From positions 892,809-956,808 of the forward strand of contig JAJVDF010000262.1 in NCBI GenBank assembly GCA_022410635.1: 64,000 nucleotides of DNA, given 5' to 3'. The translations under genes were made by a program, and so were the position numbers. The notes beneath the pieces are model-generated. The model saw nothing but the letters and a program-made list of their open reading frames with translations, did no database searches and was not told the DNA's origin. Source of the DNA: Tretioscincus oriximinensis (Eukaryota > Chordata > Lepidosauria > Squamata > Gymnophthalmidae). This document shows, one piece after another, positions 12,356 through 23,155 of this stretch (positions within the stretch are counted from its first letter, which is position 1; every line of letters begins with the position of its first letter).

Positions 12356-14527
12356 TGATGCTCAACCACTTTGTGGCTTGTGCTGACTTTACTTTTTTAA
12401 GTAGGAGAGCAGTGGAGACCTACGAGGTTAATTCTGAGATTTGTAGCTCTAAATTCATTTTTGAACTGTGGATGCTGTGAGTGAGAAGTGATAAAGTAAC
12501 AATTTTAATTCAGCTTTGGTCTATTGTAAGCGTGAGAGAACACACCAGCAAAGTGTCAAGACGTTTTCTTTTTGCATTCCCTCATTCAGAAAACCCACAT
12601 TTTGTTTACATTATGTAGAAAATTCGTTTTGCTGTTGTTTTTCCATTCTAAAAGGTAGACTAAAGCTGGATTAAAGTTTAAGTCTGACCAGGGCCTGAGA
12701 CAATCTAAGAATGAAAGTGAGGCAAAATAGGACAACAGTGCTGGAATTTTAACATTTGACAATTCCAGGTGCTCGAGACATTAGGATTGTCCTTTTGGTT
12801 GATATGTCTGCACACCAGTTTTCCAATCCCATTCCCAAATTCTCCTCTTTCCTTGTGCCAATCTTCCATCCTCAGTTGCACATATTCAGCTCTGTTGCTA
12901 TCATTACCATTTGTTTGTCCTATTTTTAAGCCCCTTTATCGACCCCCCTCCCCCCCACGACCACTCCTATGGCCATTCTTATTTTCACTTTTTGGGGAAA
13001 TTGCTGTATAAGTGGGATCATTGTCCTGTTGAACATAAGGGCTATTTTGCTAGTTCAACCTGTGAAAATCCAAAACCCCCACCAAAATTCATATATACTT
13101 CATTGAAAACAGAAGCCAACTATGTTGGAGGTACACATTTTATTCTACCCTATACCTAAAGTTCTCATGATGGGTTACAGCAATAAAAGCAAATAAACAC
13201 ACTAAAATTTCGAGTATATCGCCCCTCTAACAGAGTCCTTATTTCTGTTACTGCTGCAGTGTTAAATGCAATTGCATTCAATTATTTCACCATGTTTTTG
13301 TTCCTGCTAAATATTTAAGACACTTAACAACTATCCATCCTCTTTATTCTTCTTAAACGAGGAGCATGAGTACCAAAAACAGATGCATAGTGTGTGCACC
13401 TTTCTTTTTGCTTGCTATTGTGCTTTGAATTAGAATCTCCCAAGGAGATTCCCTGCTTCCATCCATGTGAATCAATAGTGAGAAAGATGGAGAAATGATA
13501 TGCCATCACTGCTCCTTTCTACCTGACGTAGAAGTGCAACCTTTTCCATATCAACTGACTACCAAGATATCTTGTATTTGTTTTCAATCTGCTGAGTAAG
13601 CTTGGGAACATTGNCATTTTATAGGTTGCTAACCTCATAATTCTTTGGTAGACATCCAGTCAATACACTATTCTAAGAGCCAAATGCTGACTTTCTGCCA
13701 TTCAAACCTATGTTGTTTTCACCCTGCTGTTATTACCAAGGCCTCCTTTCTTCATTTTCTTCCTTCCCTTTAGAACTGGTTGTAAAATTTATAATCACAT
13801 TTGTTTACTGAAAATATTTGTGCCACATTGTGCGATCTTGATCTTCACTCTTATCTTTAGAACAAAAATGAAAGGGAAAGTGGCAATAATGTGGGGAACA
13901 TAATTTGACCCATCATTGGTCTCTAAACAACTCCACGTTGCCGTTTTTTCAGACTATAAGAATTTGTTCCATGTAATGTTAAACCATTCTGGGTCTTGAA
14001 GTACAGCACTTTCAAGAGCATACAGTAGGCATGCTGGATACAACTTCCCTCAAAAGTTATTCTGACCAGCAAAGGTTTGAATGCATCAGAGCACTGCATA
14101 TTCAGATTCNGCATCTTAATACTATTATTTCAGTGTCACTCATTTACAGACTTGTATATTGGAGACTTGCGCTTAACTATTCATGATTGCTGGATACTTT
14201 CTATATTTTAAGTTGGAATCCTAATTGTTTTAATTAAAAGTAATGGCACTTGAAACACTATAAATAATATAAAGTATTCAAAATAATGTATCTTCAAGCC
14301 CCTGGAAAGGTGAGAGGATTATGCAAATATCTTTCTTGTTCATCAATATTCATTTATCCAAGAAGAAGAAAAAAGAAAAAGGATGCAGTTTGCTTTAAGT
14401 CTTAAAAATGTAGCTGTTCACATGCAATTGAAAAGGCAAAATACTTGTTTTTCTCAGGTAAGAAAAAGCAAATAGGTTTTGTCTTATCATCATCATGGAG
14501 AATAAAAACAAAAGAAGAAATTAGGAA
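12356..14527. other. Intergenic spacer EPB41L1-AAR2, unassigned
   Basis: No exon or classified repeat seen. Contains CT-rich and AT-rich patches only. Confidence 0.4.
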
Positions 14528-15253
14528 ATATGGACGGGTCCTCCAGCCAACTTCTTGTAGCAGCAAAAATGTTGCCTATGGATGGGAAGGATCACAAATT
14601 AGCTAAAAAGGCTTCCTCCCTTCCANGGTTAGCTGTGAAGCAGGTAGTTCCCAAGGCTCATGCAAGCTGGGCAGAAGAGGCTGCTTATTGCTCGGACTAA
14701 ACTTGCCAGCAGGATCCACCAAGAGCCCCCAACAGCCATTACCGGTAATTGCATGGATGTTTTGTGAGATTCTCCATTCTCGTTTGAATCCTCATACAGA
14801 AATACATGAAAATACACTGAGGCCGAGAGTGACATCATTGGGATGTCACTTATGCCCGCTGTTTCCAAAAAGGTAGCCCAGGGCCAGAAGTAACATCTCA
14901 AATGATGTCACNTCCAGTCTCTGCTTCTGGGAATGGTGCCCAGTGACATCATTTCTGGTCCTGCCCCAGAAGTGACATCACAATGTTTTTGCATCCAAAT
15001 GCCTGAGATTTTCGAGCTCCTGGGTGAGATTTCCCACCAGAAAACTCCCAGCATCGAACAGCTCTTATTTCACTTTTTTCACGTTTGGGCTGCTGCTGNT
15101 ACTANTACTACTACTACCAGCTTCACAAAGCTGTGGGGTATCTTAAGCTTTTATAATAAGTAGTTATCATAAAAGAAACGGCATAGAAAAAGCAGGAAGA
15201 ACAAAAACAAAAATCAANAAAACAGCAATTCTGCCAGGAAGTAGAGAAAAAAN
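14528..15253 (+). repeat. Interspersed repeat family C, copy 1 (interrupted)
   Basis: Shares an ordered set of blocks with 18250-18640: ATTAGCTAAAAAGGCTTC, GGGCAGAAGAGGCTGC, TTTGGGCT(C/G)CT, AAGCTTTTATAAT and ATTCTG(C/T)CAG. This copy carries roughly 340 extra bases (about 14742-15082), which contain a cluster of GTGACATCA motifs. Class of element unknown. Confidence 0.6.
14827..14981. repeat. Cluster of GTGACATCA motifs in both orientations
   Basis: Motifs at about 14829 (GTGACATCATT), 14842 (GATGTCACTT), 14902 (ATGATGTCAC), 14943 (GTGACATCATT) and 14972 (AGTGACATCAC). They resemble CRE/AP-1 half sites arranged as inverted pairs. They lie in the extra segment of repeat family C, about 1.5 kb upstream of the AAR2 promoter. 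Confidence 0.6.
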
Positions 15254-15459
15254 TAGGGTGACCAGATGACCCCTTTGGGGGTGGGTGGGTTGAAAACCCA
15301 GTTTNGGGGTACCTTCCAGTTTTTTCTGAGGAAACTTTTCACAAAAGGTTTTTCAATTTTTTTGTTTTTTTTTCCCCTCAAAAAAAGTGGGGGGCACCCC
15401 AAAAATGGGTTTTCAACCTCCCCCCCCCCCCGAAAATAGGGGGTGATCTCATCAGCCTT
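15254..15459. mobile_element. Palindromic hAT-type MITE, family D copy 1
   Basis: A full-length foldback: left arm GGGTGACCAGATGACCCC..., right arm ending GATCTCATCAGCCT, with matching inner blocks GTTGAAAACCCA and TGGGTTTTCAAC, and TTTTTTCTGAGG against CCCCTCAAAAAA. It is diverged and its target duplication is not readable. It abuts repeat family C. Other copies are at 37365, 43401 and 61171. Confidence 0.7.
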
Positions 15460-15805
15460 TAGGATGGTTGAGTTTTGTTCTTGATGCCACATTTGGAGAA
15501 ATAAACTTCAATACTTCTGCACAACTAGAAATACCAATTTACAAGGCTATGTTCACCCGTATGTTCTGTTGTTCCCTAAATCTTCCTATGAGAGTTGGAA
15601 CTGTTGGCTACAATGACATCAGTGACTCTTATTTTTGCCTATTTTTCACATTCAATTATTTTACCTCTTTAAAAAGGATGCAAAGACATATCTGATGTGT
15701 AGGCAGAAAATACATCTTACAAATGATAATTTTATTTGGTGGGGAGGGGAGAATTAACCCATCGTTGGGATCCACCCCATATCTCCATGCTACGAAGGAG
15801 CTGTG
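15460..15805. other. Unassigned intergenic sequence
   Basis: Nothing recognised between two MITEs. Confidence 0.4.
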
Positions 15806-15990
15806 ATTGTGGCCCCATCCACCTTATTCTGGGTCACATCTCGGGACAGAANTTGGCCATCCACATGCCAGTATAGACTATGGCAGGCCCCATTCGGGGC
15901 CTGCCATAGTCTACACTAGCATGTGGTTGGCAGGCTCCTNTTCCGAAGGACAGCCCAGGAGAAGGCTCCGTGTGGACGCAGNCTGTGCCT
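15806..15990. mobile_element. Foldback MITE, family A copy 2, with perfect central hairpin
   Basis: Blocks shared with 1469-1621 are ATTGTGGCCC, CCTTATTCTGGGTCA, TTGGCCATCCACATGCCAGT, ACTAGCATGTGG, GGCAGGCT and TTCCGAAG. The centre holds an 18-bp perfect inverted repeat, TAGACTATGGCAGGCCCC at 15874-15891 and its complement at 15896-15913, with a 4-base loop ATTC. It lies about 450 bases upstream of the AAR2 promoter. Confidence 0.7.
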
Positions 15991-16369
15991 CTTTATTAAT
16001 GCCGGCTTCACACCACATTTTCCAGGACTTCATCCTTTCGAACGCTGCAGACTATTGGCTGCCTCTGCTCCACACACACAAAAGCTTTGTTGCCTGACAG
16101 CAGTCGTCGCCTGTGGAGCGTCATCCTAACTCTAGTCCTCCTTGAAGGGGTTTCCTGAGATTTAATGCGGATTAGCGTGTGGACGCTATCCCGCTCCTTT
16201 TTCCTGTGTTTGGTTACGACGGCNGCAGCCCAAAGCCCAAAGAGAGGGAAATGCCAATACAACCCTGATACTTTTCTTGTTTTTTTTTCTTTCCGAGGAA
16301 TCAATCCATCAATCCATTAAAAACTGTGACTGGGACCGAAAGGTAATAAGGTCCCTATAACCACCCGGC

Positions 16370-16620
16370 AGCTTCCTTCCTACATCCTGTTCCCGCGGCT
16401 CACAGAGCTGGAGGATAGAGGCAGCTCCGGTTCTTCTTCCGCTTTCTAAGCGGAACAGGAAGTTGTTCTACAACCACATCCGGGGCGGGCGGGCGTCGTT
16501 GCGTAGTCTTCCCGTGACGTCATTACGACCGTGCCTTCCCCTCACGCTACGTCTCAGTTCNCGCCTTGACGCTCTGTCCCGGGAGGGGCTGCCTGGATGC
16601 ACGGACGAGGAGAGGTGCGG
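16370..16620 (+). promoter_or_regulatory. AAR2: AAR2 CpG-rich promoter and presumed noncoding first exon
   Basis: This is the only clear CpG-dense block upstream of AAR2. It has an inverted pair of ETS-type sites, TTCCGCTT..AAGCGGAA (16437-16455), followed by CAGGAAGTTG. A GC box GGGGCGGG is at about 16482-16489 and a perfect CRE, TGACGTCA, at 16515-16522. There is no TATA box, as is usual for housekeeping splicing factors. The start site probably lies at 16450-16560. Possible first-exon donors are GAG|GTGCGG near 16613 and CAG|GTGAAA near 16688, both of which would splice to the acceptor at 21020. The exon-1 boundary is inference. Confidence 0.6.
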
Positions 16621-16802
16621 AGGCTCTTGGGGTTTTTTCCTATGGGTCTGGGAGGTTCCCCCGGGCTTGGGCTTCCGGGCCTTGCAGGTGAAACAGCCTC
16701 CACCCCCCAGGCCCAGGTTTGGCACAGAAAATCCGGGCTTGCAGCATTAATAGGCATGGCGGGAGGGAGGACCAGGTAAAGCAGCCTTTGATGCCTATAT
16801 AA

Positions 16803-17200
16803 GGACACGAGGACCAGGGGGCCTCCCTTGAGGCGGATGGGCAGAAGAGTGAGGACAGGCAAGGGAAAGTATTTTTTCACCCAGAGGCTCACCGGCCTTT
16901 GGAATTTGCCTCCAGAAGAGGTGATGGTAGTTAAGAGCCTGGATAGGTTTAAGACAGGATTAGACAAGTTCATGGAAGCCAAAGGTATAAATAGCTGCTA
17001 GGATGGACGTCTTGATGCTGCCTCCAAGATGGAACAACAGGCAGGTTTCCTGAAATGCCATTTGCAGTTGAAGATTCTGCCTTCTTCTATTCCAGACTGT
17101 CCAGGGGCAGTTGGTGNGCCTCTGTGGGATGCAGAATGCAGGACTAAATGGGCTCCGGCCTGATTCATCACGGCTCCTCTTACGTTCTGAATGTTTCCAT
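16803..17200 (+). mobile_element. CR1-clade LINE 3' end, sense
   Basis: Blocks typical of the family here are AAAGTATTTTTTCACCCAGAG, TTCCAGAAGAGGTGATGG and AGACAGGATTAGACAAGTTC, then the 3' UTR AGGATGGACGTCTTGATGCT and ATGGGCTCCGGCCTGATTCA. It is the end of ORF2 plus 3' UTR, truncated at the 5' side. It lies in AAR2 intron 1 and faces the antisense copy just downstream. Confidence 0.8.
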
Positions 17201-17262
17201 GTGTATGGATGAGCCAAAGAAATGTAGAAGAGAATCTTAACGGATAAATTAAGTTGTCAGAT

Positions 17263-17680
17263 GGAACATAAGAGGAGTCCTGCGGATTGGGGCCAGATTC
17301 CATCCAGTCCGGCATTCTGCCTCACACAGTGGCCCTCCAACTGCCCCTGGACAGTCTGAAGTAGAAGAAGAGAAAATCTTCACCTCTTCTCAACTCTTTG
17401 CAAATGGTATTTCAGGAATCCTGCTGTTCCTCCGTCAAGGAGGCAGGATCAGAAGATCCATCCTAGTAGCTTTTCATACCGTTGGTGTCCATGAACTTGC
17501 CTAACCCTGTCTTAAAGCGTTCCAGGCTGCCAAGCTACCACCCCCACTCCTGGAAGTAAATTCCACAGACCAATGACACGCTGGGTGAGGAAAAAAAAAC
17601 ACTTTCCCTTGTCTGTCCTAACTCTTCTGCCCGTCAGTCTCAAGGAAAATGGATGCCTTCCGCATCTGGGGAAAGAGATC
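17263..17680 (-). mobile_element. CR1-clade LINE 3' end, antisense
   Basis: The same family as 16803-17200 in reverse orientation: GGAACATAAGAGGAG at the tail side, CCAGTCCGGCATTCTGCCTC, TCCATCCTAGTAGC, GGAAGTAAATTCCACAGACC and CCCGTCAGTCTCAAGGAAAA. It is tail to tail with the preceding copy, only about 60 bases apart. Confidence 0.8.
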
Positions 17681-17786
17681 ACTCCCCCATTCTCATTAAA
17701 GTTGCAAAATTTCTGCACCTCTTTTTTGTGTGATAATCCTACCCTTGCACCTGGATCTGATGGCTTGGTGGAGTACTGTGCTTAGT

Positions 17787-17930
17787 AGTAGATTTCAAAG
17801 AAATAACCGTGTTAGTCCGGGTCCAGAATATCTGGTAAGGGGGTCTTTACTACCTTAGGGCCTAAAATGTAAGTAGCATGAGCTTTCACAGGCAAGCCTA
17901 CAAGTTGTTCCCTAGCATCAGAAGACATAG
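17787..17930 (+). repeat. Interspersed repeat with CCGTGTTAGTCC / GCATGAGCTTTC blocks
   Basis: The phrases AATAACCGTGTTAGTCCGG and AGTAGCATGAGCTTTCACAGG occur in a widespread amniote interspersed repeat (my recall, not searched). Short related pieces occur at 19290-19745. Confidence 0.4.
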
Positions 17931-18249
17931 GCTTGCCTACGATTGCTCAAGCTGCCTGCCTTTCTCGTCATTCTGTAAGGTCCTATGATTGCTATACTAT
18001 GCTCAGTAGTTGCTCCTGCTCTTCTACGACTGAGCTTTCCCTTCCATGTGCTGAATTGATGTTTCCTGCTGAGTCTTCAAACTCCTAGGTGTTTTCTTAA
18101 AAACCAGAAAATCTCATGTTAAAGGCTGGGTCAACATATAATTGGAAGCAGTGTGGTTGGAGGAAGAAAGGCAGGCATGCTTTCCTACTTCCAGGTCTGT
18201 GCGTGTGGCAGGTGCTTTTGCTGCATGGCAATTCTGATGGTTTAATAGA

Positions 18250-18640
18250 TGGGTGGCAGTTTCCCGAACCACCTTCCTGTAAGCAGAAAATATGTTTCAT
18301 GTGGGTGGGATTAGGTACAGATTAGCTAAAAAGGCTTCTGCCCTTCCAGGACTAGCTGTGGTGCAGGCTGGGAGCACAGCCCTAAGCAGGCTGGGCAGAA
18401 GAGGCTGCCTGTTGCTTGGACTACATTTCCCAGCAAGCCCCACCACTAGCACAACAGCAGCTGCATCTCACATTTGGGCTCCTCCTGCTGCTACTGCAAG
18501 CTTTATGAAGCTGCTGGGCAGCCAAGCTTTTATAATATGGTAAGCACTTGTCATTGTAAAAAGCAGTATAGAAAAGCAGGCAGGAATACAACTGAGGACT
18601 GTGAAACAAGAAACAGAAATTCTGTCAGAAAATAGATAAA
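18250..18640 (+). repeat. Interspersed repeat family C, copy 2 (uninterrupted)
   Basis: The same ordered blocks as 14528-15253, without its 340-base insert. It contains ACAGATTAGCTAAAAAGGCT, GGGCAGAAGAGGCTGCCTG, TTTATGAAGCTGCTGGGCAG and AAGCTTTTATAATATGG. Located in AAR2 intron 1. Confidence 0.6.
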
Positions 18641-19289
18641 ATTATAGATAAAAAATAGGTACAAAAATTCTATCCAGCTAATAGGTTTTTTTTTTATGAT
18701 ATGGAACTGTGGATCCATATCATATCAGTGATATGGATCGCCCTCTGCTAGGTGATCATTGGAGATGCTTCAGCTTTAATAACTTCTTTGGGATCTTAAT
18801 GAGTGTTTGGAGACACTCCAACCCACAAGTTTTTCCTATATTGTTCCAGGTTATTTTGCCTACTGCCACCTAGAAGAACTGGATAGTGTTTGGCATACTA
18901 GACAAACCTTTGAGGGACAGCTAGGGAGAAGGAGAGAGGTGCTTGGATCCCTCACGCTGCTTCCGGGAGTGCTGTTCTCTCCGTCAGGATGCTGGTGCTG
19001 TGAAAATATTCACAAGGTGTTGGGCAGTGGTTGACTGAACTTGATTAAGTCCCATGTTTTCTGCAGCTTAAACATGGAAAATAATGTATCCTTCCAGCTT
19101 CCAACTCACATTCTTTGGATCTGATATCCTTAGCACATTGCTACTTATTCGACACTGTCCTGGAATTAATTCTTATCTATAATCCAGATTGTGTCATGGA
19201 GAGGAACTGCCACCTCAGAAATTAAAGGATGGGGAGTTTTACTCCTCCCGTTCTTTGCGGATTTAGCAATAGTTGCAAGAAAGTGAAAG
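18641..19289 (+). other. AAR2 intron 1, unassigned
   Basis: Nothing recognised except a small inverted repeat, ATCCATATCA...TGATATGGAT, near 18713-18739. Confidence 0.4.
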
Positions 19290-19745
19290 CCCAAAATTTA
19301 TCAAGGGGGTTTCCTAGCACTCTAGAGACTAACAAGAAACAGGCAGACAGCCTGAGCTTTGTAAACAAGTCTCCTTCTTCAGTTTCTAAAGAACAATTCT
19401 GCTTCCTAGGCTTGTCTACAAAAATCCATGCTGCTTTTTTTCTTATTAGTCTTCAAAATACTACGAGATCCCATATTAAGATTTTCACGGCCATTCAGCT
19501 GCATTAGCTGAAATCTATGGAAATGTCTGCTTACAGCCCAAAGGTAGAACAAATCAGAATTGCTGGTCATCAGGACCTGCTCCTATGATATATTTTTTAA
19601 AATTCCCATTCATAAATTTTGGGTAACTTTTAAAGAACTAGTTGTGTGTTAGCATGGGTTTAAAAAAACTAATCTGGGATCTCATAGCATTTTAGAGAAT
19701 AAAAAGAAAAGAAGTAAGCAGCGTGAGCTTTCGTGGGAATCATTA
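19290..19745 (+). repeat. Pieces of the GAGCTTTCGTGGG interspersed repeat
   Basis: Two short matches to the element at 17787: ACTCTAGAGACTAACAAGAA and GCCTGAGCTTTGTAAACAAG near 19318-19370, and AGTAAGCAGCGTGAGCTTTC near 19712-19733. Sequence between them is unassigned. Confidence 0.35.
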
Positions 19746-19760
19746 AGCTGCATTTCTTCC

Positions 19761-20425
19761 TAAGAAGAGCCATACTGGATCAGGCCACAGCCCATCAAGT
19801 CCAGCATTCTGTGTCACACAGAGGCCCACCAGATGCACCTGGGCACAGAAGAAAACAAAATATGCTCCTGTTCATGACTCCCTGCAAATGGCATTTCAGG
19901 AGTCCTGCCTGTTGCTCCATCCTGGAGGCAACATCCAGACATCCATCCTAGTACCCATTTATACCCTTGGTGTCCATAAACCTGTCTGGTCCTGTCTTGA
20001 AACTATTCAAACTGTTGACTACCACTACCTATTCAGGAAATAAATTCCACAGGTTGATGACCCTCTGGGTGAAAAAATACTTTCCTTTGTCTGTTCTCAG
20101 TTTTCTACCCAACAGTTTTAAGGATTGTCCCCTGGTTCTTGTGTTGTGTGATAGAGAAAACATTTTTTTCTCTATTCAACCTGTCGATCCCATGCATGAT
20201 TTTGTACACTTCAATCAGATCACCTCTCAGATGTCGCCTTTCAAGGCTGAAGAGGCCCAGACGTTGCACCCTGATTTCGTAAGGGAGGTGCTCTCCAGAC
20301 CCCTGATCATTTTTGTTGCCCTTTTCTGCACCTTCTCCAGTTCCAAAATGTCCCTCTTGAGATGTGGTGACCAGAATTGAACACAGTATTCCAAATGTGG
20401 CCTCACCACAGATTTATAAAGAGGC
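19761..20425 (-). mobile_element. CR1-clade LINE 3' end with ORF2 C-terminus, antisense
   Basis: Read on the minus strand, the upstream part codes [20 protein letters not shown] and [17 protein letters not shown], the classic end of CR1/L2-type reverse transcriptase ORF2, now frame-shifted. It is followed by the 3' UTR ending in AAGAGCCATACTGGATCAGG on the + strand. It is the longest copy of this family in the window. Confidence 0.85.
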
Positions 20426-21020
20426 AAAACAAAACAATTCAATTCGCATGTTTTCATGTGAGACATTATTTTAAATTTGTCTTTCCAGTTATNTCCCCTG
20501 ATATATAGACAATATATGTCTTTTTTTGTTTTCCCAGTTAAACATACATTATATAATAAAAATAATAAATACTAACAAAGACAGTTGAACACGTCGGTTT
20601 TACTAACAAACTCTGTATATACTAATTGTCATTGCACTATGAACTCCAGGAAGTCCAGAAAAAATAAAAATAAGACTAAAAAATTAATTTTCCCAGTTGA
20701 ACTTTTTTTATTATTCAACAGTTACTTAGCTAGATAACTGCTAATGTATTTATTACTACTCGGGGAGGGGGGGGTAAAGTGGGTCACTTTTCGTAAAGAG
20801 GTTTTATGCTGAATTAAAACCATGCTTTAGCCCATCAATTTGGCGGTGTACTTCAGATGTATTTTACTGCAACTTGTTTCAGTCCAGAGATCCTGGTTAA
20901 GTTTTATGGAAGTTTTAGTACACGATTGAATTAGAATAGGCTAATGTGCTCGTATCATATTGTACACAGTATTTTGGTAGTGAAAACGTATTCAGATGTG
21001 AATTGCTTGATTCCTTCTAG
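20426..21020 (+). other. End of AAR2 intron 1
   Basis: AT-rich, no repeat recognised. It ends in the acceptor TTGATTCCTTCTAG. Confidence 0.5.
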
Positions 21021-21060
21021 ACTTAGGATGAAACGTGGTGCACCCAAAGAGAAGAAGAAG

Positions 21061-21817
21061 ATGGCAGAAGTAGAAATGGACCAAGATCTGGCCAAGCGGC
21101 TTTTTTTTGAAGGTGCCACAGTTGCAATCTTGAATGTGCCTGAAGGAACAGAGTTTGGCATTGACTACAATACTTGGCAGGTGGGCCCCAAATTCCGGGG
21201 CGTGAAAATGATACCGCCAGGAATTCACTTTCTTCATTACAGCTCTGTCAGTAAGAGTAACAACAAAGAAAGTGGTCCTCGCACAGGGTTTTTCTTGAAC
21301 TTGCAGCAGCGTGATCTGCATGTGCTGTATTGGGACCGGGCCAGAGAAGAAGTGGACCTTACTCCTGCCCCTGAAGATGAAATCGAAGCAATGAGGGCCA
21401 ATCTTCAGGAGATGGACAAATTTCTTGGGCCTTACCCATACAATACCCTTAAAAAGTGGATTTCCCTTACTAATTTCATTAATGAATTCCTGATGCAAAA
21501 GCTACAGCCAGAAAGTAGGCAAATATGTGCCTTTTCAGAAGTGCTGCCGGTTTTGGCAGGGAAGTTTACTAAAGATCGGGTTGAACAGAACCTTCCCCGA
21601 TATGACACAGAGTGCAAGAGTTATGCAGAAGGTTTGTCCCGGCTACCCAAAATGCAACTAAAAGCTGGTACTGAAATCAGGTTCACAGAAATACCCAAAC
21701 AAATGTACCCTAAGGGAGCTACGCCTGAAGAAATTACCAGACATAGCATGGATCTCAGCTACGCTTTAGAGACAGTGATAAACGAACACTATGCTAACAA
21801 TCCGGGGGACGTGCTTG
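21061..21817 (+). CDS. AAR2: AAR2 splicing factor, first coding exon (residues 1-252)
   Basis: Codes for [20 protein letters not shown]..., a clear orthologue of human AAR2 (C20orf4). Yeast Aar2 holds Prp8 in a cytoplasmic U5 snRNP precursor and is swapped for Brr2 in the nucleus; the vertebrate protein is thought to act likewise. The exon holds the N-terminal beta-rich domain (blocks [19 protein letters not shown] and [14 protein letters not shown]) and the start of the helical domain ([32 protein letters not shown]). It begins at 21021 (acceptor CTTCTAG), and the chosen ATG at 21061 has A at -3 and G at +4 and matches the conserved MA.V.MD start. The donor is GTGAGT at 21818, splitting a Gly codon after its first base (phase 1). 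An in-frame ATG at 21028 could add [11 protein letters not shown]. Confidence 0.97.
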
Positions 21818-23155
21818 GTGAGTAAACCTACATTTACAAAAGAGCTTTCTTGCTTCTTTCTAAATGCCGTGTTCCTAAATGCTGTGCACCATCTTTCCAT
21901 TTCATCCTTACTCGTTCTTTCTTCTTTAGGCTCCAGGCTTTACCAGCATCAGAGTCATCCCAGTGGGCTTTAGTGTTTGTCGTTCCAATGAGTGATTCCA
22001 ATAACTGATTTGATCCCCTTTCCGTTCAAGGAACTCTCAAAGCTCTTCTCTTGCAACATTATTCAAAAGTATCGATTGTTTGGTATAAAATGTCCTTATG
22101 CTCATTTTACTTGCTTTGTTTTTGTAATAAAAAATTGTGAACTTTTAATCTCAGTTCTCTCTGAGGTAGACAAATCTTAAGAGTTATTTGCGCTGGGGTT
22201 TTCCCCCCCAATTTTATTCATTAATTTATTTAAAAGATTTATGTGGGTCATTACAAAGGATGAAGGATACTTTTAAACTCACAGGATTACATTCAGGAAT
22301 TAGGAGTTAAAAAACCTCGATGAGGTTTTAACCAGGCACTGAAAAACATAGAGTTGGCACCTGTTGTACCTCAACTGGGAGGCAATTGAAGCCAGGAAGC
22401 CACCACTGATAAGGCCTCTCGCATTTCAGAGGGAAGTGGAACTATGAAAAGACCAATATTTTGTTATCTTAGTCCATGGGCAGGTCTGGCTTGGTTTTTT
22501 GTTATCTATTTTGCCCTATCAAGAATCTAGTTTTACTGAGGTTAAATGTGAACAGTTGCATTTTTAGAAAAGAATACTGAGAAGCCCTTTTTCACTGTGA
22601 ATCAAATTTAACTTCATAAATATATAGCAAGTGAAATTACAGATTTTCATAAACTTTAAATTGTACCAATAGTTGTACTGATAATTCGGCAAAAAAGATA
22701 AGCCTATTTTAGTTCCAGATGTACCATGAGCAAAGACAAAAGATCAGGCAGCTTGGGATAAATTCAGGCTCATACAGTAATATGTATATTTTCCTGCTCA
22801 CTCATAGAAGCTTCTGAATACTAATGATAAGACAATCCCAGCCCTTAAATTTAGAGTGTGTTTTTATATTAAAAAAAATACACAAAGGAAAGGGTTTGGG
22901 CAGGAAGCGTTAGTCATTGGAATTTGTTTTGTTTTTAAGTAACAATATTTAATACTATCAAATATATTAAAGCAACAGCAGAATACAAAATCAATTCATG
23001 GATCAATGAATTTAAAGGAAAAATATAGTAAGGAGGGTGAAAAAACAGTCAGCATATAAAGGAATGTGATCATTTTTTATTTTAATAAAAGGGCCACCTA
23101 ATGCAGATTGAAATTATAATAGTAATATTAATGCAGTGAAATTTCTGTACATGAG
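21818..23155 (+). other. AAR2 intron 2, first part, unassigned
   Basis: AT-rich intron with no recognised element. Confidence 0.45.

Noticed and set aside
20992..21617. Minus-strand frames over the AAR2 exon
   Set aside because: Antisense shadows of a strongly conserved coding exon.
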